From an uncultured Tenacibaculum sp. (GTDB taxonomy: Bacteria > Bacteroidota > Bacteroidia > Flavobacteriales > Flavobacteriaceae), in contig CANMCD010000010.1 of the NCBI GenBank assembly GCA_947496185.1, forward strand, positions 109,821 through 173,820: a stretch of DNA of 64,000 nucleotides. Reading direction: 5' to 3'. Position numbers and translations under genes: made by a program. How positions within the stretch are numbered: position 1 is the first letter of the stretch; every line of letters begins with the position of its first letter. Shown here one piece after another: positions 19,698 to 28,944 of the stretch. The notes under the pieces were generated by a model that searched no databases, had not been told where the DNA came from, and worked only from the letters and a program-made list of their open reading frames with translations.

Positions 19698-21509
19698 TTA
19701 TTTTAACAAATCAAATTCTATATACCATTTAGCTAATACATATACTCTCCATAAATAAGAGGAATAATCTTTTTTTTCATTCATATGATCATTGTACATT
19801 TGTTTGAACTTATCGATATTTAAATTAGGAACTTGACTCAGAAACTCATCTGTCAAGACTTTATCAAACTCTTCCCTTAACTCATTCTGTATCCATTTAG
19901 CTAATGGAATTGAAAATCCTTTCTTGGGTTGATTAAAAACCTCTTCGGGGATGAATTCTTTTAAAATATCTCTGAGTATTTTTTTCTTTTTACCTTTTTC
20001 GTATCTATATTTTATTGGTAAAGTTCTTGCTAATTCGACAACTCTATAATCCAAAAAAGGACTTCTAATTTCAACTGAATAAGCCATACTTGCTCTATCC
20101 ACCTTAACATTACTATCATTTTCTAGCCATAACTTAATATTTAAATCAGCTATTTTTTGAATACTATTATCTGATAATTTCATAAAACCATCGTAATGTT
20201 TCAACCAATTTAAGTCTCTTTCCAACAATAATGAATTATAACCTACAAAAATCCCTTCGATAAAATCTTTTAATGATTTTGTCTTTAAAAACCTTTTTAT
20301 GGGTTCCGTTTTCTCTTTGAAAAAGATAGGAAAAACCAGATAAGAAAAGTAATATCTGATCAAATATGGAATTTTAGTTAAATATCTAAACTTAGTGGCC
20401 AAATCAAAATGGTTATAACCTAAGAAGCTCTCATCACCTCCATCTCCAGATAATGCCATTGTCACGTTAGTTTTAGTTACTTTATTCAATAATAAAGAAG
20501 GCAATGCCGAGCTATCAGCAAAGGGTTCGTCATAGGCTTCGACAAGCTTAGGAAGCATTTTTATAACATCAGATGTTTTACATAAAATTTCAGTATGGTC
20601 AGTCCCTAAGATATCTGAGTACTGTTTTGCTATTTTACTTTCATCAAATTTTGGATCTTCAAACCCTACTGAAAAAGTCTTTACTTTCTCACCTTCGGTT
20701 TGATTTGCTGCGAAACTAGTTACTAAAGCAGAATCAATACCTCCGGACAAAAAGGTTCCAAAAGGCACATCAGAATTTAACCTTATTCTAACTGCATCTT
20801 TTAAAGTCTCCTTAACTTTTTGTTTGGCTTCTTCATATGGGATTTTAATTTTTTTTAGTTTTTTTAACCCCCAATATTTTTCTTCTTTTATTGTTTTATT
20901 GTTTAAATCAATAAATAGATTAAATCCAGGTTTTAATTTGAACACATCCTCAAATATGGAAAAAGGGCTAGGAATATAACTACAATCTAAATAAATAGAC
21001 ACGGCTTTTTCATTTAGTTTTTTATCCTCAGAAATTGGTCTCATCTGACTACAGATTTCAAAATCTCCATCTTTCCAATAATAATAAAAGGGTTTTACAC
21101 CTAATCTATCACGAGAACAAAATAGTTTTTTTGCAATTTTATCATAAATTACAAACGCAAACATACCATTTAATTTCACAACCATATCCTTTCCCCATTC
21201 GAAATAAGCTTTAAGCAAAACCTCAGTATCCCCTTCTGTATCAAACAAATAACCTTTATCTTTAAGCTCTTCCCTAATCTCTAAATAATTATAAATCTCT
21301 CCATTAAACACTATGCTAAGGTTCTTATATTGCATAGGTTGATCAGATCTTTTATCTAAATCAATAATTGATAGTCTCAAGTGACCAAGGGTAATATCAT
21401 CTATTAAGTTAACACCTGTAGCGTCTGGCCCTCTGAACCTTATTTTTTCTATTTTCCTTTTTACTTTATCTAAAGTAAAAGGCATATTGGTAGCGTATAT
21501 ACCACACAT
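19698..21509 (-). CDS. asnB: AsnB-type glutamine-dependent amidotransferase (first copy)
   Basis: The 603-residue protein has an N-terminal class II glutaminase domain whose nucleophile is Cys2 (MCGIYATN), with RFRGPDATG and FNGEIYNYLE, and a C-terminal ATP-dependent synthetase domain with the PP-loop FLSGGIDSAL. Housekeeping AsnB makes asparagine, but homologues inside O-antigen and capsule loci, such as P. aeruginosa WbpS, amidate the carboxyl group of uronic acids. With a uronic acid pathway in the same operon, sugar amidation is the likelier job here. It is the more diverged of two AsnB-type proteins in this locus and sits one base from the polymerase candidate. Confidence 0.85.
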   Translation of the reverse strand: MCGIYATNMPFTLDKVKRKIEKIRFRGPDATGVNLIDDITLGHLRLSIIDLDKRSDQPMQYKNLSIVFNGEIYNYLEIREELKDKGYLFDTEGDTEVLLKAYFEWGKDMVVKLNGMFAFVIYDKIAKKLFCSRDRLGVKPFYYYWKDGDFEICSQMRPISEDKKLNEKAVSIYLDCSYIPSPFSIFEDVFKLKPGFNLFIDLNNKTIKEEKYWGLKKLKKIKIPYEEAKQKVKETLKDAVRIRLNSDVPFGTFLSGGIDSALVTSFAANQTEGEKVKTFSVGFEDPKFDESKIAKQYSDILGTDHTEILCKTSDVIKMLPKLVEAYDEPFADSSALPSLLLNKVTKTNVTMALSGDGGDESFLGYNHFDLATKFRYLTKIPYLIRYYFSYLVFPIFFKEKTEPIKRFLKTKSLKDFIEGIFVGYNSLLLERDLNWLKHYDGFMKLSDNSIQKIADLNIKLWLENDSNVKVDRASMAYSVEIRSPFLDYRVVELARTLPIKYRYEKGKKKKILRDILKEFIPEEVFNQPKKGFSIPLAKWIQNELREEFDKVLTDEFLSQVPNLNIDKFKQMYNDHMNEKKDYSSYLWRVYVLAKWYIEFDLLK

Positions 21510-21510
21510 A

Positions 21511-22839
21511 TTATTTAAGTATTGTGTAAATTATTAATAATGATATAATTACAAATAACATAATCCCATAATGTTTTTGTTTTTTTCTTTTTCCAAAAAA
21601 TTGATCAAATAGAGGAATATAAATTAAAAAAATTGGAAATAAAAAAAGTTTATGCCTATACGTACCTACAGTTGTAAAAGCCAACAACAAACAAGTAGTC
21701 AAAACCATACCTATAAAACCATAAGTTATTCTTTTTATCTCTACAACCTTTGTTGCTTTTTTAATACCAATATATATCACGGGTAGATTAAAGTAATAGT
21801 ATATACTTGCCAAAGATATTAATAATGGCTCCAAATAACTAACATTAATTTTTATGATTGGGGGTGGAAATGGTGAAATTATAGCAAACAAGAAAAGCAT
21901 TAAACGACCTATAATTCCATACCCCATTAATTTAGTTGAAATTGAATTAGATGACCTCAAATTATCTTCATCATTCATTATTCTATTCAACTTTTCATAA
22001 TCGTAATTATCAAATCCAGTAAAACCTATATAGTTTATAACCATTTTAAAAAGAAAAAGAAAAAAGACAGCACCAATTGAAACAATAATTATATTTTTTA
22101 CTCTTTTTTTAAACTTAAAACCGAAAATATAATAAAATACTGTAAACCCAAAAACACTTAATAGCCAATCCAATCGAATACCTGAAATAAAGACAATGGA
22201 TATAATCATGAATAGATAGTTTAGTTTTGTTTTTTTAATCTTTATGATGTTATAGATATAAATAAAGATGAAAGGGTACGCAAATACTTCCCTTAGAGTA
22301 CCTGTTCCATATTTTAAAATAATTGGAAATAATATTACAGTAAAAAAAACTTTTTTTGCGTCCTCAGAAGACAATAAAATCTTTGAAATTTTAAACACAA
22401 ATACATTACCAACTGAAACAAAAAAACTAGAAAGTAGTATAAAATGGTATGGAGAATTTGACCCAAGCCCCATAAAATTGATTAATTTATAATAACTACT
22501 AACTATAGCTAAAAAGAGTTTATATCTCCCAAAAAAATAATCGTTATCTCCATTTGCAATACTAATAACTTTATTATAAAAGGTTTTAGCATCTCCTCCA
22601 GGAATAAATATGTTTCCAGTATCTAACTCATATGAATACAAAAACAATCTCATAAAAGAAATGCATATAAGAAAAGAAAGAACATAAAACTCGTATAGTT
22701 TTTTTTTTCTAAAAAAAAGAGAACCAGTTAATAAAAGAATTAAAAAAGAATTTATAATTGAAAAATCGTTTTCCAAACTTATAGCATACATAATTGAAAA
22801 ACTTGATGTAACTAAGAAAAAAAATATCCTCTTCAACAT
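21511..22839 (-). CDS. Polytopic membrane protein, probable O-antigen/capsule polymerase Wzy
   Basis: The 442-residue protein is almost entirely hydrophobic, with about 10-12 predicted membrane segments and a larger hydrophilic loop near residues 265-300 (GFTGFDNYDYEKLNRIMND). Wzy polymerases share this layout but little sequence. The motif TGTLREVFAYPF in the middle and TVGTYRHKLFLFP near the end are the type seen in Wzy candidates of this group. It lies next to the flippase gene, as wzy usually does. Identification is by topology, position and the absence of another candidate. Confidence 0.65.
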   Translation of the reverse strand: MLKRIFFFLVTSSFSIMYAISLENDFSIINSFLILLLTGSLFFRKKKLYEFYVLSFLICISFMRLFLYSYELDTGNIFIPGGDAKTFYNKVISIANGDNDYFFGRYKLFLAIVSSYYKLINFMGLGSNSPYHFILLSSFFVSVGNVFVFKISKILLSSEDAKKVFFTVILFPIILKYGTGTLREVFAYPFIFIYIYNIIKIKKTKLNYLFMIISIVFISGIRLDWLLSVFGFTVFYYIFGFKFKKRVKNIIIVSIGAVFFLFLFKMVINYIGFTGFDNYDYEKLNRIMNDEDNLRSSNSISTKLMGYGIIGRLMLFLFAIISPFPPPIIKINVSYLEPLLISLASIYYYFNLPVIYIGIKKATKVVEIKRITYGFIGMVLTTCLLLAFTTVGTYRHKLFLFPIFLIYIPLFDQFFGKRKKQKHYGIMLFVIISLLIIYTILK

Positions 22840-22853
22840 TTTATAATACGATT

Positions 22854-24185
22854 TTAATTATTTAAGATGATAAGAAAAACTGATGATTTAATTAGCAAAA
22901 TAAAAGTCAGACTAATTAATTTGAAATTATAGTTAAACTTATATAGTTTTTCTGAATAATATGTATACAGTACAGTGGTCATTATAGAAGAAATTAATGT
23001 TGAGAATATGATTGCACTAAAATGCATGGTATTAAAAAAAACTAATGACAAAATTATATTTAACAAAATTCCACCTACAGTTATATATGTAATCCTAAGA
23101 GTTTTTTTCATAATTGTAAACCCAAATCCATTTACTGACATTAAGGAAAAAGCCAGTACAGAAGATATGGTTATTGGAAGTAAATAATCGTATTCTAAAT
23201 AAAATTTTTGATTTTTACTCCCTAATAAAGAAATTACAAAATCTTTACACAAAAAAGAAATTAAATAAATTGGTAATAGTGACATCAGGAGGTAATGATA
23301 AACCTTTCTTGAAAAACGTCGACCTTCTATAGTTTTATAATTATTATACATCACTGGTAAAAAGCCTTTGGTCACTATTGAAAAGGCAACATTTATAATT
23401 TGCGCTATCCTATAAAAAAGCGCATAGAGTCCTATGAATTTTATATCACCGATTAATAAAATAATTATAAATCTATCGGAATAAACAACAAAGTAATTAG
23501 CTAGATATGTTGGAACAAATGGAATAGATACCTTTAAAAGGTTTATAAGTTCTACTTTATTTCTTTTAAATGTGGTAAATACAATATACTTTCTCACACT
23601 ATATATGGAAAAACTGGCTCCTATTGAAGCTCCGATTACCATTCCATAAAAAAAATAAATTATGTTTTTATCCTCTACATATGAAACAAAAAAAAAGGCT
23701 AATAACAAACCTATTGTGGAAGAAAAAAAGTTAATAAATGAAGCTTTTCTAGACAAACCTAGCCAACGAAGAAAATTAAAAACTGAACTAGAAATATGAC
23801 TAAAAATAACAAACAAAAAAAGTAACACTACCTCTTCATTTGAAAAAAAAACAAAATAAAAATTTAACAAAATAGCTATTCCAAAAGCCAATAAAGAAAA
23901 CAATAAACTTATAATTAAAGACTTTGTAAACAAATCCGCTAAAAGCCCACTATTATTTTTATTGTCTGCTATTTGAATAGCAAAACCTGAATCAAGTCCC
24001 AAACCTATCAAAAATGTAATGAATGTGACTGAAATTAAAAATAAATCGTACTTCCCAAAATCTTCAACAGAGAAAATAGAATTAATAAAAGGAATAATTA
24101 AAAAGCTAACTAATTTAATTCCTGAAGTTCCTAAAAAGTAATAAAAAGTATCACCTATACTTTTTTTAAAAAGACTATTCTTCAT
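22854..24185 (-). CDS. wzx: Polysaccharide repeat-unit flippase Wzx
   Basis: This 443-residue MOP/MATE-like transporter has about 12 membrane segments and the typical N-terminus (GDTFYYFLGTSGIKLVSFLI, then FSVEDFGKYDLF). Wzx moves the undecaprenyl-linked repeat unit from the cytoplasmic to the periplasmic side. It is 14 bases from the polymerase candidate and its start overlaps the preceding glycosyltransferase by 11 bases, so the three are likely co-translated. Confidence 0.85.
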   Translation of the reverse strand: MKNSLFKKSIGDTFYYFLGTSGIKLVSFLIIPFINSIFSVEDFGKYDLFLISVTFITFLIGLGLDSGFAIQIADNKNNSGLLADLFTKSLIISLLFSLLAFGIAILLNFYFVFFSNEEVVLLFLFVIFSHISSSVFNFLRWLGLSRKASFINFFSSTIGLLLAFFFVSYVEDKNIIYFFYGMVIGASIGASFSIYSVRKYIVFTTFKRNKVELINLLKVSIPFVPTYLANYFVVYSDRFIIILLIGDIKFIGLYALFYRIAQIINVAFSIVTKGFLPVMYNNYKTIEGRRFSRKVYHYLLMSLLPIYLISFLCKDFVISLLGSKNQKFYLEYDYLLPITISSVLAFSLMSVNGFGFTIMKKTLRITYITVGGILLNIILSLVFFNTMHFSAIIFSTLISSIMTTVLYTYYSEKLYKFNYNFKLISLTFILLIKSSVFLIILNN

Positions 24186-25359
24186 TATTTATCAATCGAT
24201 TAATCTCGTCCAAAGGCTCTTCAATTAAATGTTTCTTAAACCAAGAATTAGCAGCTTTACCTATATTTATATTCTCTACTCCCTTTTCTAATATTTTTAA
24301 CAAAGCATTAGCTACAGTAATAGAAGAATCAGCATGTATCATAGGATATAATTTAGAGTAGCTATCTCTATATATATGTGAAGGTCGATTATGTATAATA
24401 ATTTTTTCCAATGCTAAAGCCTCATAAATAGTCCCATAAGAAAAATAACTTAAAGCTAACTGACCTACAAATATATCTGATTGGCTCAAAGCTGCCAAAA
24501 CATCAGTCCTAGGCGACTTTTTAATCCATGTAACATTATCTTCTATATTAAGCCTTGAAATTAACTTCTTAGAGGCTTCAACATCCACGCCGTATTCATA
24601 TGTTATTATATGTAATTTATCTCTTAATTTTTTATTTTCAATCATTTGAAGACCTTCAAATAAAAAATTATTTCCTTTAAAACTATTATCGTCTATAAAA
24701 GTAGACCAACAATGACGTGAATTATGAAAAATTATATACTTCCCATCTTTCTTTAATTTTTGTATAGTGTGATAGATAGGGTGCATCTTTACAAATTTTT
24801 TAAAGGGTTCAGACTCTAATTCTTTATAATATATCATAGGGACACCTCCTCTAAAAACCTTTTCTTTTGGTACTTCTATCTTATTTAATATATTTTCAAG
24901 TATTCCTCCGGTTGGTGCCATAAAAATACGCTTTGAATTCTTTATTCCTAACCTTTGACATCTATAGAAACTTAACATAGTCAACATTCTCTTAGGATGT
25001 AATATTCTAAAAAAGGGCATTTTATAAAGATCTGCACCATAAGGTATAAATACATCTAATATTATTCCTGCTTTAAGTAAAAAAGCTGGTGAAGAACCGC
25101 AGCCTATAAAAAAGTTATAACCTTTTAAATCACCTTTAATTTTCTTTTCACTTATTATTTTAAATGAGTCTAAGCTTCCCCATGATAATCTGGTTGTATA
25201 TTTTTCCCAAACATTATCTAGTGTATTTTCTTGTGGATGAAAAAAGTCATTATCAAACAAAAATAAATGTGCATCATAACTTTGATCGATTAAATATCTT
25301 ATTAACGATCCAAAATTATTATTCATATTACCTATTAAAGCAATTCTATTTTTTTTCAA
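24175..25359 (-). CDS. Putative GT-B fold glycosyltransferase
   Basis: The 394-residue protein starts with NRIALIGNMNNNFGSLIRYL and has a C-terminal half resembling GT-B glycosyltransferases (GKYIIFHNSRHCWSTF; DNVTWIKKSPRTDVLAALSQSDIFVGQL; SYGTIYEALALEKIIIHNRP). The glycine-rich N-terminal motif of family 4 is changed, so I would place it only loosely in that clan. It overlaps the flippase gene by 11 bases. A role in repeat-unit assembly follows from position; a sugar-modifying transferase is possible. Confidence 0.65.
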   Translation of the reverse strand: MKKNRIALIGNMNNNFGSLIRYLIDQSYDAHLFLFDNDFFHPQENTLDNVWEKYTTRLSWGSLDSFKIISEKKIKGDLKGYNFFIGCGSSPAFLLKAGIILDVFIPYGADLYKMPFFRILHPKRMLTMLSFYRCQRLGIKNSKRIFMAPTGGILENILNKIEVPKEKVFRGGVPMIYYKELESEPFKKFVKMHPIYHTIQKLKKDGKYIIFHNSRHCWSTFIDDNSFKGNNFLFEGLQMIENKKLRDKLHIITYEYGVDVEASKKLISRLNIEDNVTWIKKSPRTDVLAALSQSDIFVGQLALSYFSYGTIYEALALEKIIIHNRPSHIYRDSYSKLYPMIHADSSITVANALLKILEKGVENINIGKAANSWFKKHLIEEPLDEINRLINNEE

Positions 25360-25430
25360 ATTACCAATATTTATTAGTTAAATTATTATTTTTTATTTGG
25401 TATCTTTATTTTCAATATTAAGGTCAAAAC

Positions 25431-25937
25431 TTATTGTAATTCTTTAGCAGGGCTACCCCCTATTTTACTTCCCTCAGGAAAAGATTTATTTACAAAACTA
25501 TTAGCACCTATTATGCTTCCTTTTCCTATAATTACCCCCTTACTTATAATTGTATTCGGACCTATATAACAATTATCACCAATAATTGTACTTGAATACT
25601 CATAGCCTTTTATTCCTCCAGAAACTGCCCATTGGACTGAATCATGAGTATAAATTTGCACACCAGCTGATATCGAACAATTGTTACCTATTTTTAACTT
25701 TCCTGATCCATCTAAAACTGTAAATGGCCCTATCCAAGTATTTTCTCCTATTTCAACATCCCCCAAAGTAACACAACTATCATACACACTAGTCCCTTTA
25801 CCATAACCAAGAAATTGAGCTTTTTCCCAACGATCATTAAACAATTCTCCAATAGGTAAAGTTCTATTATACTTAGACTTCATTTCTTTTCTTTTAAAAT
25901 CTAGTAATGCTTTTATTTTTCTAAACAGTCTCTCCAT
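25431..25937 (-). CDS. Hexapeptide-repeat acyltransferase
   Basis: This 168-residue left-handed beta-helix protein has repeats such as IGENTWIGPFTVLD, IGNNCSISAGVQIYTHDS and IGDNCYIGPNTIISKG and ends with GGSPAKEL. The His in YTHDS is the usual catalytic base of this family (WbbJ/maltose O-acetyltransferase group). It probably acetylates a sugar amine or hydroxyl. Its start overlaps the AsnB-type gene by 17 bases, which suggests action on the same sugar. The exact acceptor is unknown. Confidence 0.8.
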   Translation of the reverse strand: MERLFRKIKALLDFKRKEMKSKYNRTLPIGELFNDRWEKAQFLGYGKGTSVYDSCVTLGDVEIGENTWIGPFTVLDGSGKLKIGNNCSISAGVQIYTHDSVQWAVSGGIKGYEYSSTIIGDNCYIGPNTIISKGVIIGKGSIIGANSFVNKSFPEGSKIGGSPAKELQ

Positions 25938-27810
25938 TTAAAAATATTCTACACCACCATTCAAAATTCATAAAGGACCATATCAATAAACGATGATTTA
26001 TATTTTGTTCAATATGTTCTTTTACAATTCTATGAATATAGTCTTTATTAATATATTTTGTACTTATAGCATCCTCTCCCATCAATAATTCTTTAACGTA
26101 TTTCGCGTTTTCTCCTCTATACCAACTTTCATCGGGTGCCGAAAAACCTTGTTTTTTACGATTAATTATCTCATCAGGAATAAAATCCATCATTGCCTTT
26201 CTAAGTACATTCTTACCATCATCATACTCACGATAAACCTTTTTCTTTTTTTCTGTATTTTCATCTATTTGTTGTATTTCTTTCTCTAAATTTCCCAACT
26301 TATGTTTAACAGGGACTTTCATTGCAAAATCAACTAAGTCATTATCCATAAATGGGAAACGCTCTTCTAAGCCATGTGCCATAGCTAATTTATCACCTAC
26401 TAGAAAAAGACCAGGTAAAAAAGTCTTAATCTCAAAATATAAAGAATTATTTATATGCTGTTCTGGAGTATCGTATTTTAATTTTTCATTAAAAGTAAAT
26501 ACTCTTTCAAAAACTTTTCTAGGTTCTTTAATATCTATATTATCATAAACTTCTTTAGTAAAAAGTTCCTTCTTTTTTGAGTCTGGTACTAAACGCTGCC
26601 AAAAATCATAATATTGATCAAAAAATTCTTCTTTATCCAGAGAATCAAATACTTTATAATATCTCCAAGGGTAACCACCAAAGAGTTCATCTCCACCTGT
26701 ACCCTGCAAGCAAACCTTAACAAATTTTGAAGCCAATCTTGAAATATAATAATTAGGATATGACATTCCAACCCTAAGATCTTCCAAGTGATAGACTAAT
26801 TTTGGTAATGACCAACGAATGTCTCCCGCATTCATCACTTGTTCAAACTGCTCAGTTTTAAAATGATTAGCCATTAACTCAGCGTCTCTCCTTTCATCAA
26901 AGTTGACTTCTCTACCAGTAACACTATTCATATCAAAACCACAAGTAAATGTTGAAAGTCTGTCTACATGCTCAGAAGCAACTGCTGTTATTGAACCAGA
27001 ATCCATCCCTCCAGATAAGTACGCTCCAACTGGAACGTCAGCTATCATTTGGCGTGTTACTGCCTGCTTAAAGAGTCTTTTGGTTTCTTTTTTAGCAAAT
27101 TCAAAAGACATTAATTCATCGGTGTTTGTAAAATCATAATCCCACCAAGAATTATGTTTCACATAAGTCGTGTTTTCATCTATTTCAACCGTATTGGCAG
27201 GAGGTAACATTGTGACTCCCTTGAAAAGAGTATTATACGAAAAAATATTTTGAAAAGTAAAATACTCATTAAGCGCACTTAAATCAACATCAATTTTATA
27301 ATCTGGATGCTTGATTATAGCTTTTATTTCACTTGAAAAACAAACCGTCTTTCCATTAAACCAATAATATAGTGGTTTAATACCAAAACGATCACGACTC
27401 AAGTAAAGTTTTTTTTCTTTAGTATTCCATGCTGCGATGGCAAACATTCCGTTCAAACGTTCAAAAAAAGAGACACCATACTCCGCTAGACCTTCACAAA
27501 TAACTTCAGTATCTGTCTCTGATAAAAAAATATGTCCTTTTGTCTTAAGTTCATGCTTTAATTCAGAAAAGTTATAGATACAACCATTAAAGACAATTAC
27601 CCAGTCACCGTTTTTAGATCCCATTGGCTGGGCTCCTTTTTCAGTTACATCAAGAATTGCTAACCTCCTATGTGCCAATCCTATATTATTTTTAACATAA
27701 TAACCCTTCCCATCAGGTCCTCTATGTTGAATTTGGGCGGCCATAACCTTTAATTCGTTTCTATAAACAGCTTCTCTATTTAAGTTTAAAACACCAACAA
27801 TACCGCACAT
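25921..27810 (-). CDS. asnB: AsnB-type glutamine-dependent amidotransferase (second copy)
   Basis: The 629-residue protein has the class II glutaminase nucleophile Cys2 (MCGIVGVLN), QHRGPDGKGY, a FNGCIYNFSE motif in which C replaces the more common E, and the synthetase PP-loop YLSGGMDSGS. It lies one base from a sugar aminotransferase and overlaps an acetyltransferase, and a complete uronic acid route lies upstream. This resembles the Bordetella wbm and Pseudomonas O-antigen loci, where AsnB homologues form uronamides. Amidation of a diacetamido-uronic acid is therefore likely, with asparagine synthesis as the alternative. Confidence 0.87.
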   Translation of the reverse strand: MCGIVGVLNLNREAVYRNELKVMAAQIQHRGPDGKGYYVKNNIGLAHRRLAILDVTEKGAQPMGSKNGDWVIVFNGCIYNFSELKHELKTKGHIFLSETDTEVICEGLAEYGVSFFERLNGMFAIAAWNTKEKKLYLSRDRFGIKPLYYWFNGKTVCFSSEIKAIIKHPDYKIDVDLSALNEYFTFQNIFSYNTLFKGVTMLPPANTVEIDENTTYVKHNSWWDYDFTNTDELMSFEFAKKETKRLFKQAVTRQMIADVPVGAYLSGGMDSGSITAVASEHVDRLSTFTCGFDMNSVTGREVNFDERRDAELMANHFKTEQFEQVMNAGDIRWSLPKLVYHLEDLRVGMSYPNYYISRLASKFVKVCLQGTGGDELFGGYPWRYYKVFDSLDKEEFFDQYYDFWQRLVPDSKKKELFTKEVYDNIDIKEPRKVFERVFTFNEKLKYDTPEQHINNSLYFEIKTFLPGLFLVGDKLAMAHGLEERFPFMDNDLVDFAMKVPVKHKLGNLEKEIQQIDENTEKKKKVYREYDDGKNVLRKAMMDFIPDEIINRKKQGFSAPDESWYRGENAKYVKELLMGEDAISTKYINKDYIHRIVKEHIEQNINHRLLIWSFMNFEWWCRIFLNGETV

Positions 27811-27811
27811 A

Positions 27812-28915
27812 TTATAAACACTCCTTTAATTCTTTTACTACTAGCTCTTGTTCCGTTTTAGTAAGATCATTATACAAAGGTAATGCCAAAGCACGTTCAA
27901 AACACCAAGTACTATTTTTCATCTCACCTTTCACCTCAATCATAGCACCACTTTCAAACGCTTTATGCTTATGCAACGAATAAGTTCCTATTTGAACTTC
28001 TATTCCTTTGGCTCTCATTTCTGTCATGATCCTATCCCTATCTTCAACAAATACTATAAATGTTTGATATGAATGCTTCCCTTTGGTTTCGGTTCTAGGA
28101 ATTTCGATTCCATCTACATCTTTTAAAAGACTTATATAGTTACCAGCTAATTCAACTCTTTTTGCAAGTAATCTTTCAATATGATCTAATTGACCTAGTC
28201 CTACAGCTGATTGAATATTAGAAAGCTTATAATTTGTTCCAATAATATCAAATTGAATTCCTTCTCTAGATTTACCACTCATATCCATTCCAAAATGTTT
28301 ATATGAATTTATCCAATTTGCCCATTCATCATTTTGAGTTGTAATAACCCCTCCTTCTCCTGTAGTTATAAACTTTCTAGGATGTAACGAAAAAATAGTT
28401 ATATCCGCCTGACTTCCTACCTTAACATCATCAAACTCTGCACCTATAGAACATGCTGCATCTTCAATAATATAAACTCCATACTTTTCTTTTATATTAT
28501 TCAACCTATCATAATCCAAAGGAGCTCCAAACAAAGAAACTGGAATTATTGCTTTAGTTTTTTCTGTAATTGCTTCTTCAATGGCATCATAGTCAATATT
28601 CATAGTATCTCTTTCGATGTCAACTATTACTGCTTTAGCTCCAACAATTGGCCCTACCGCTGCAGTAGCTGGATATGTATAATCCGGGGCTATAATTTCA
28701 TCACCGTTACCTATACCTAGTGCTCGTAAGGCTACTTCCAAACCCGTAGTTGCAGATGTTACTGCTAAACAATTTTTTACTCCGAGAAAATTCTTTAATT
28801 TATTTTCAAATTCTCTTGTTATCGGCCCTTCTGTCAAATATCCACTTTCAAGAACTTCTACAACTTTATCTTTTATCTCCTGAGTGATATATGGCTTAAT
28901 TAAAGGTATTTTCAT
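27812..28915 (-). CDS. PLP-dependent sugar aminotransferase (DegT family)
   Basis: This 367-residue DegT/DnrJ/EryC1/StrS protein has the PLP lysine Lys181 in SLHPRKFITTGEGG and Asp152 in IIEDAACSIG. The N-terminal IPLIKPYITQEIKDKVVEVL and TEGPITREFE are typical of aminotransferases acting on nucleotide-activated keto sugars. It is the third aminotransferase of the locus and sits between the AsnB-type gene and an epimerase. A DegT protein that aminates a sugar is favoured, but the substrate is not clear from the neighbours. Confidence 0.85.
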   Translation of the reverse strand: MKIPLIKPYITQEIKDKVVEVLESGYLTEGPITREFENKLKNFLGVKNCLAVTSATTGLEVALRALGIGNGDEIIAPDYTYPATAAVGPIVGAKAVIVDIERDTMNIDYDAIEEAITEKTKAIIPVSLFGAPLDYDRLNNIKEKYGVYIIEDAACSIGAEFDDVKVGSQADITIFSLHPRKFITTGEGGVITTQNDEWANWINSYKHFGMDMSGKSREGIQFDIIGTNYKLSNIQSAVGLGQLDHIERLLAKRVELAGNYISLLKDVDGIEIPRTETKGKHSYQTFIVFVEDRDRIMTEMRAKGIEVQIGTYSLHKHKAFESGAMIEVKGEMKNSTWCFERALALPLYNDLTKTEQELVVKELKECL

Positions 28916-28944
28916 CTTAATATTCTTTTATATTAAACAGAGAA

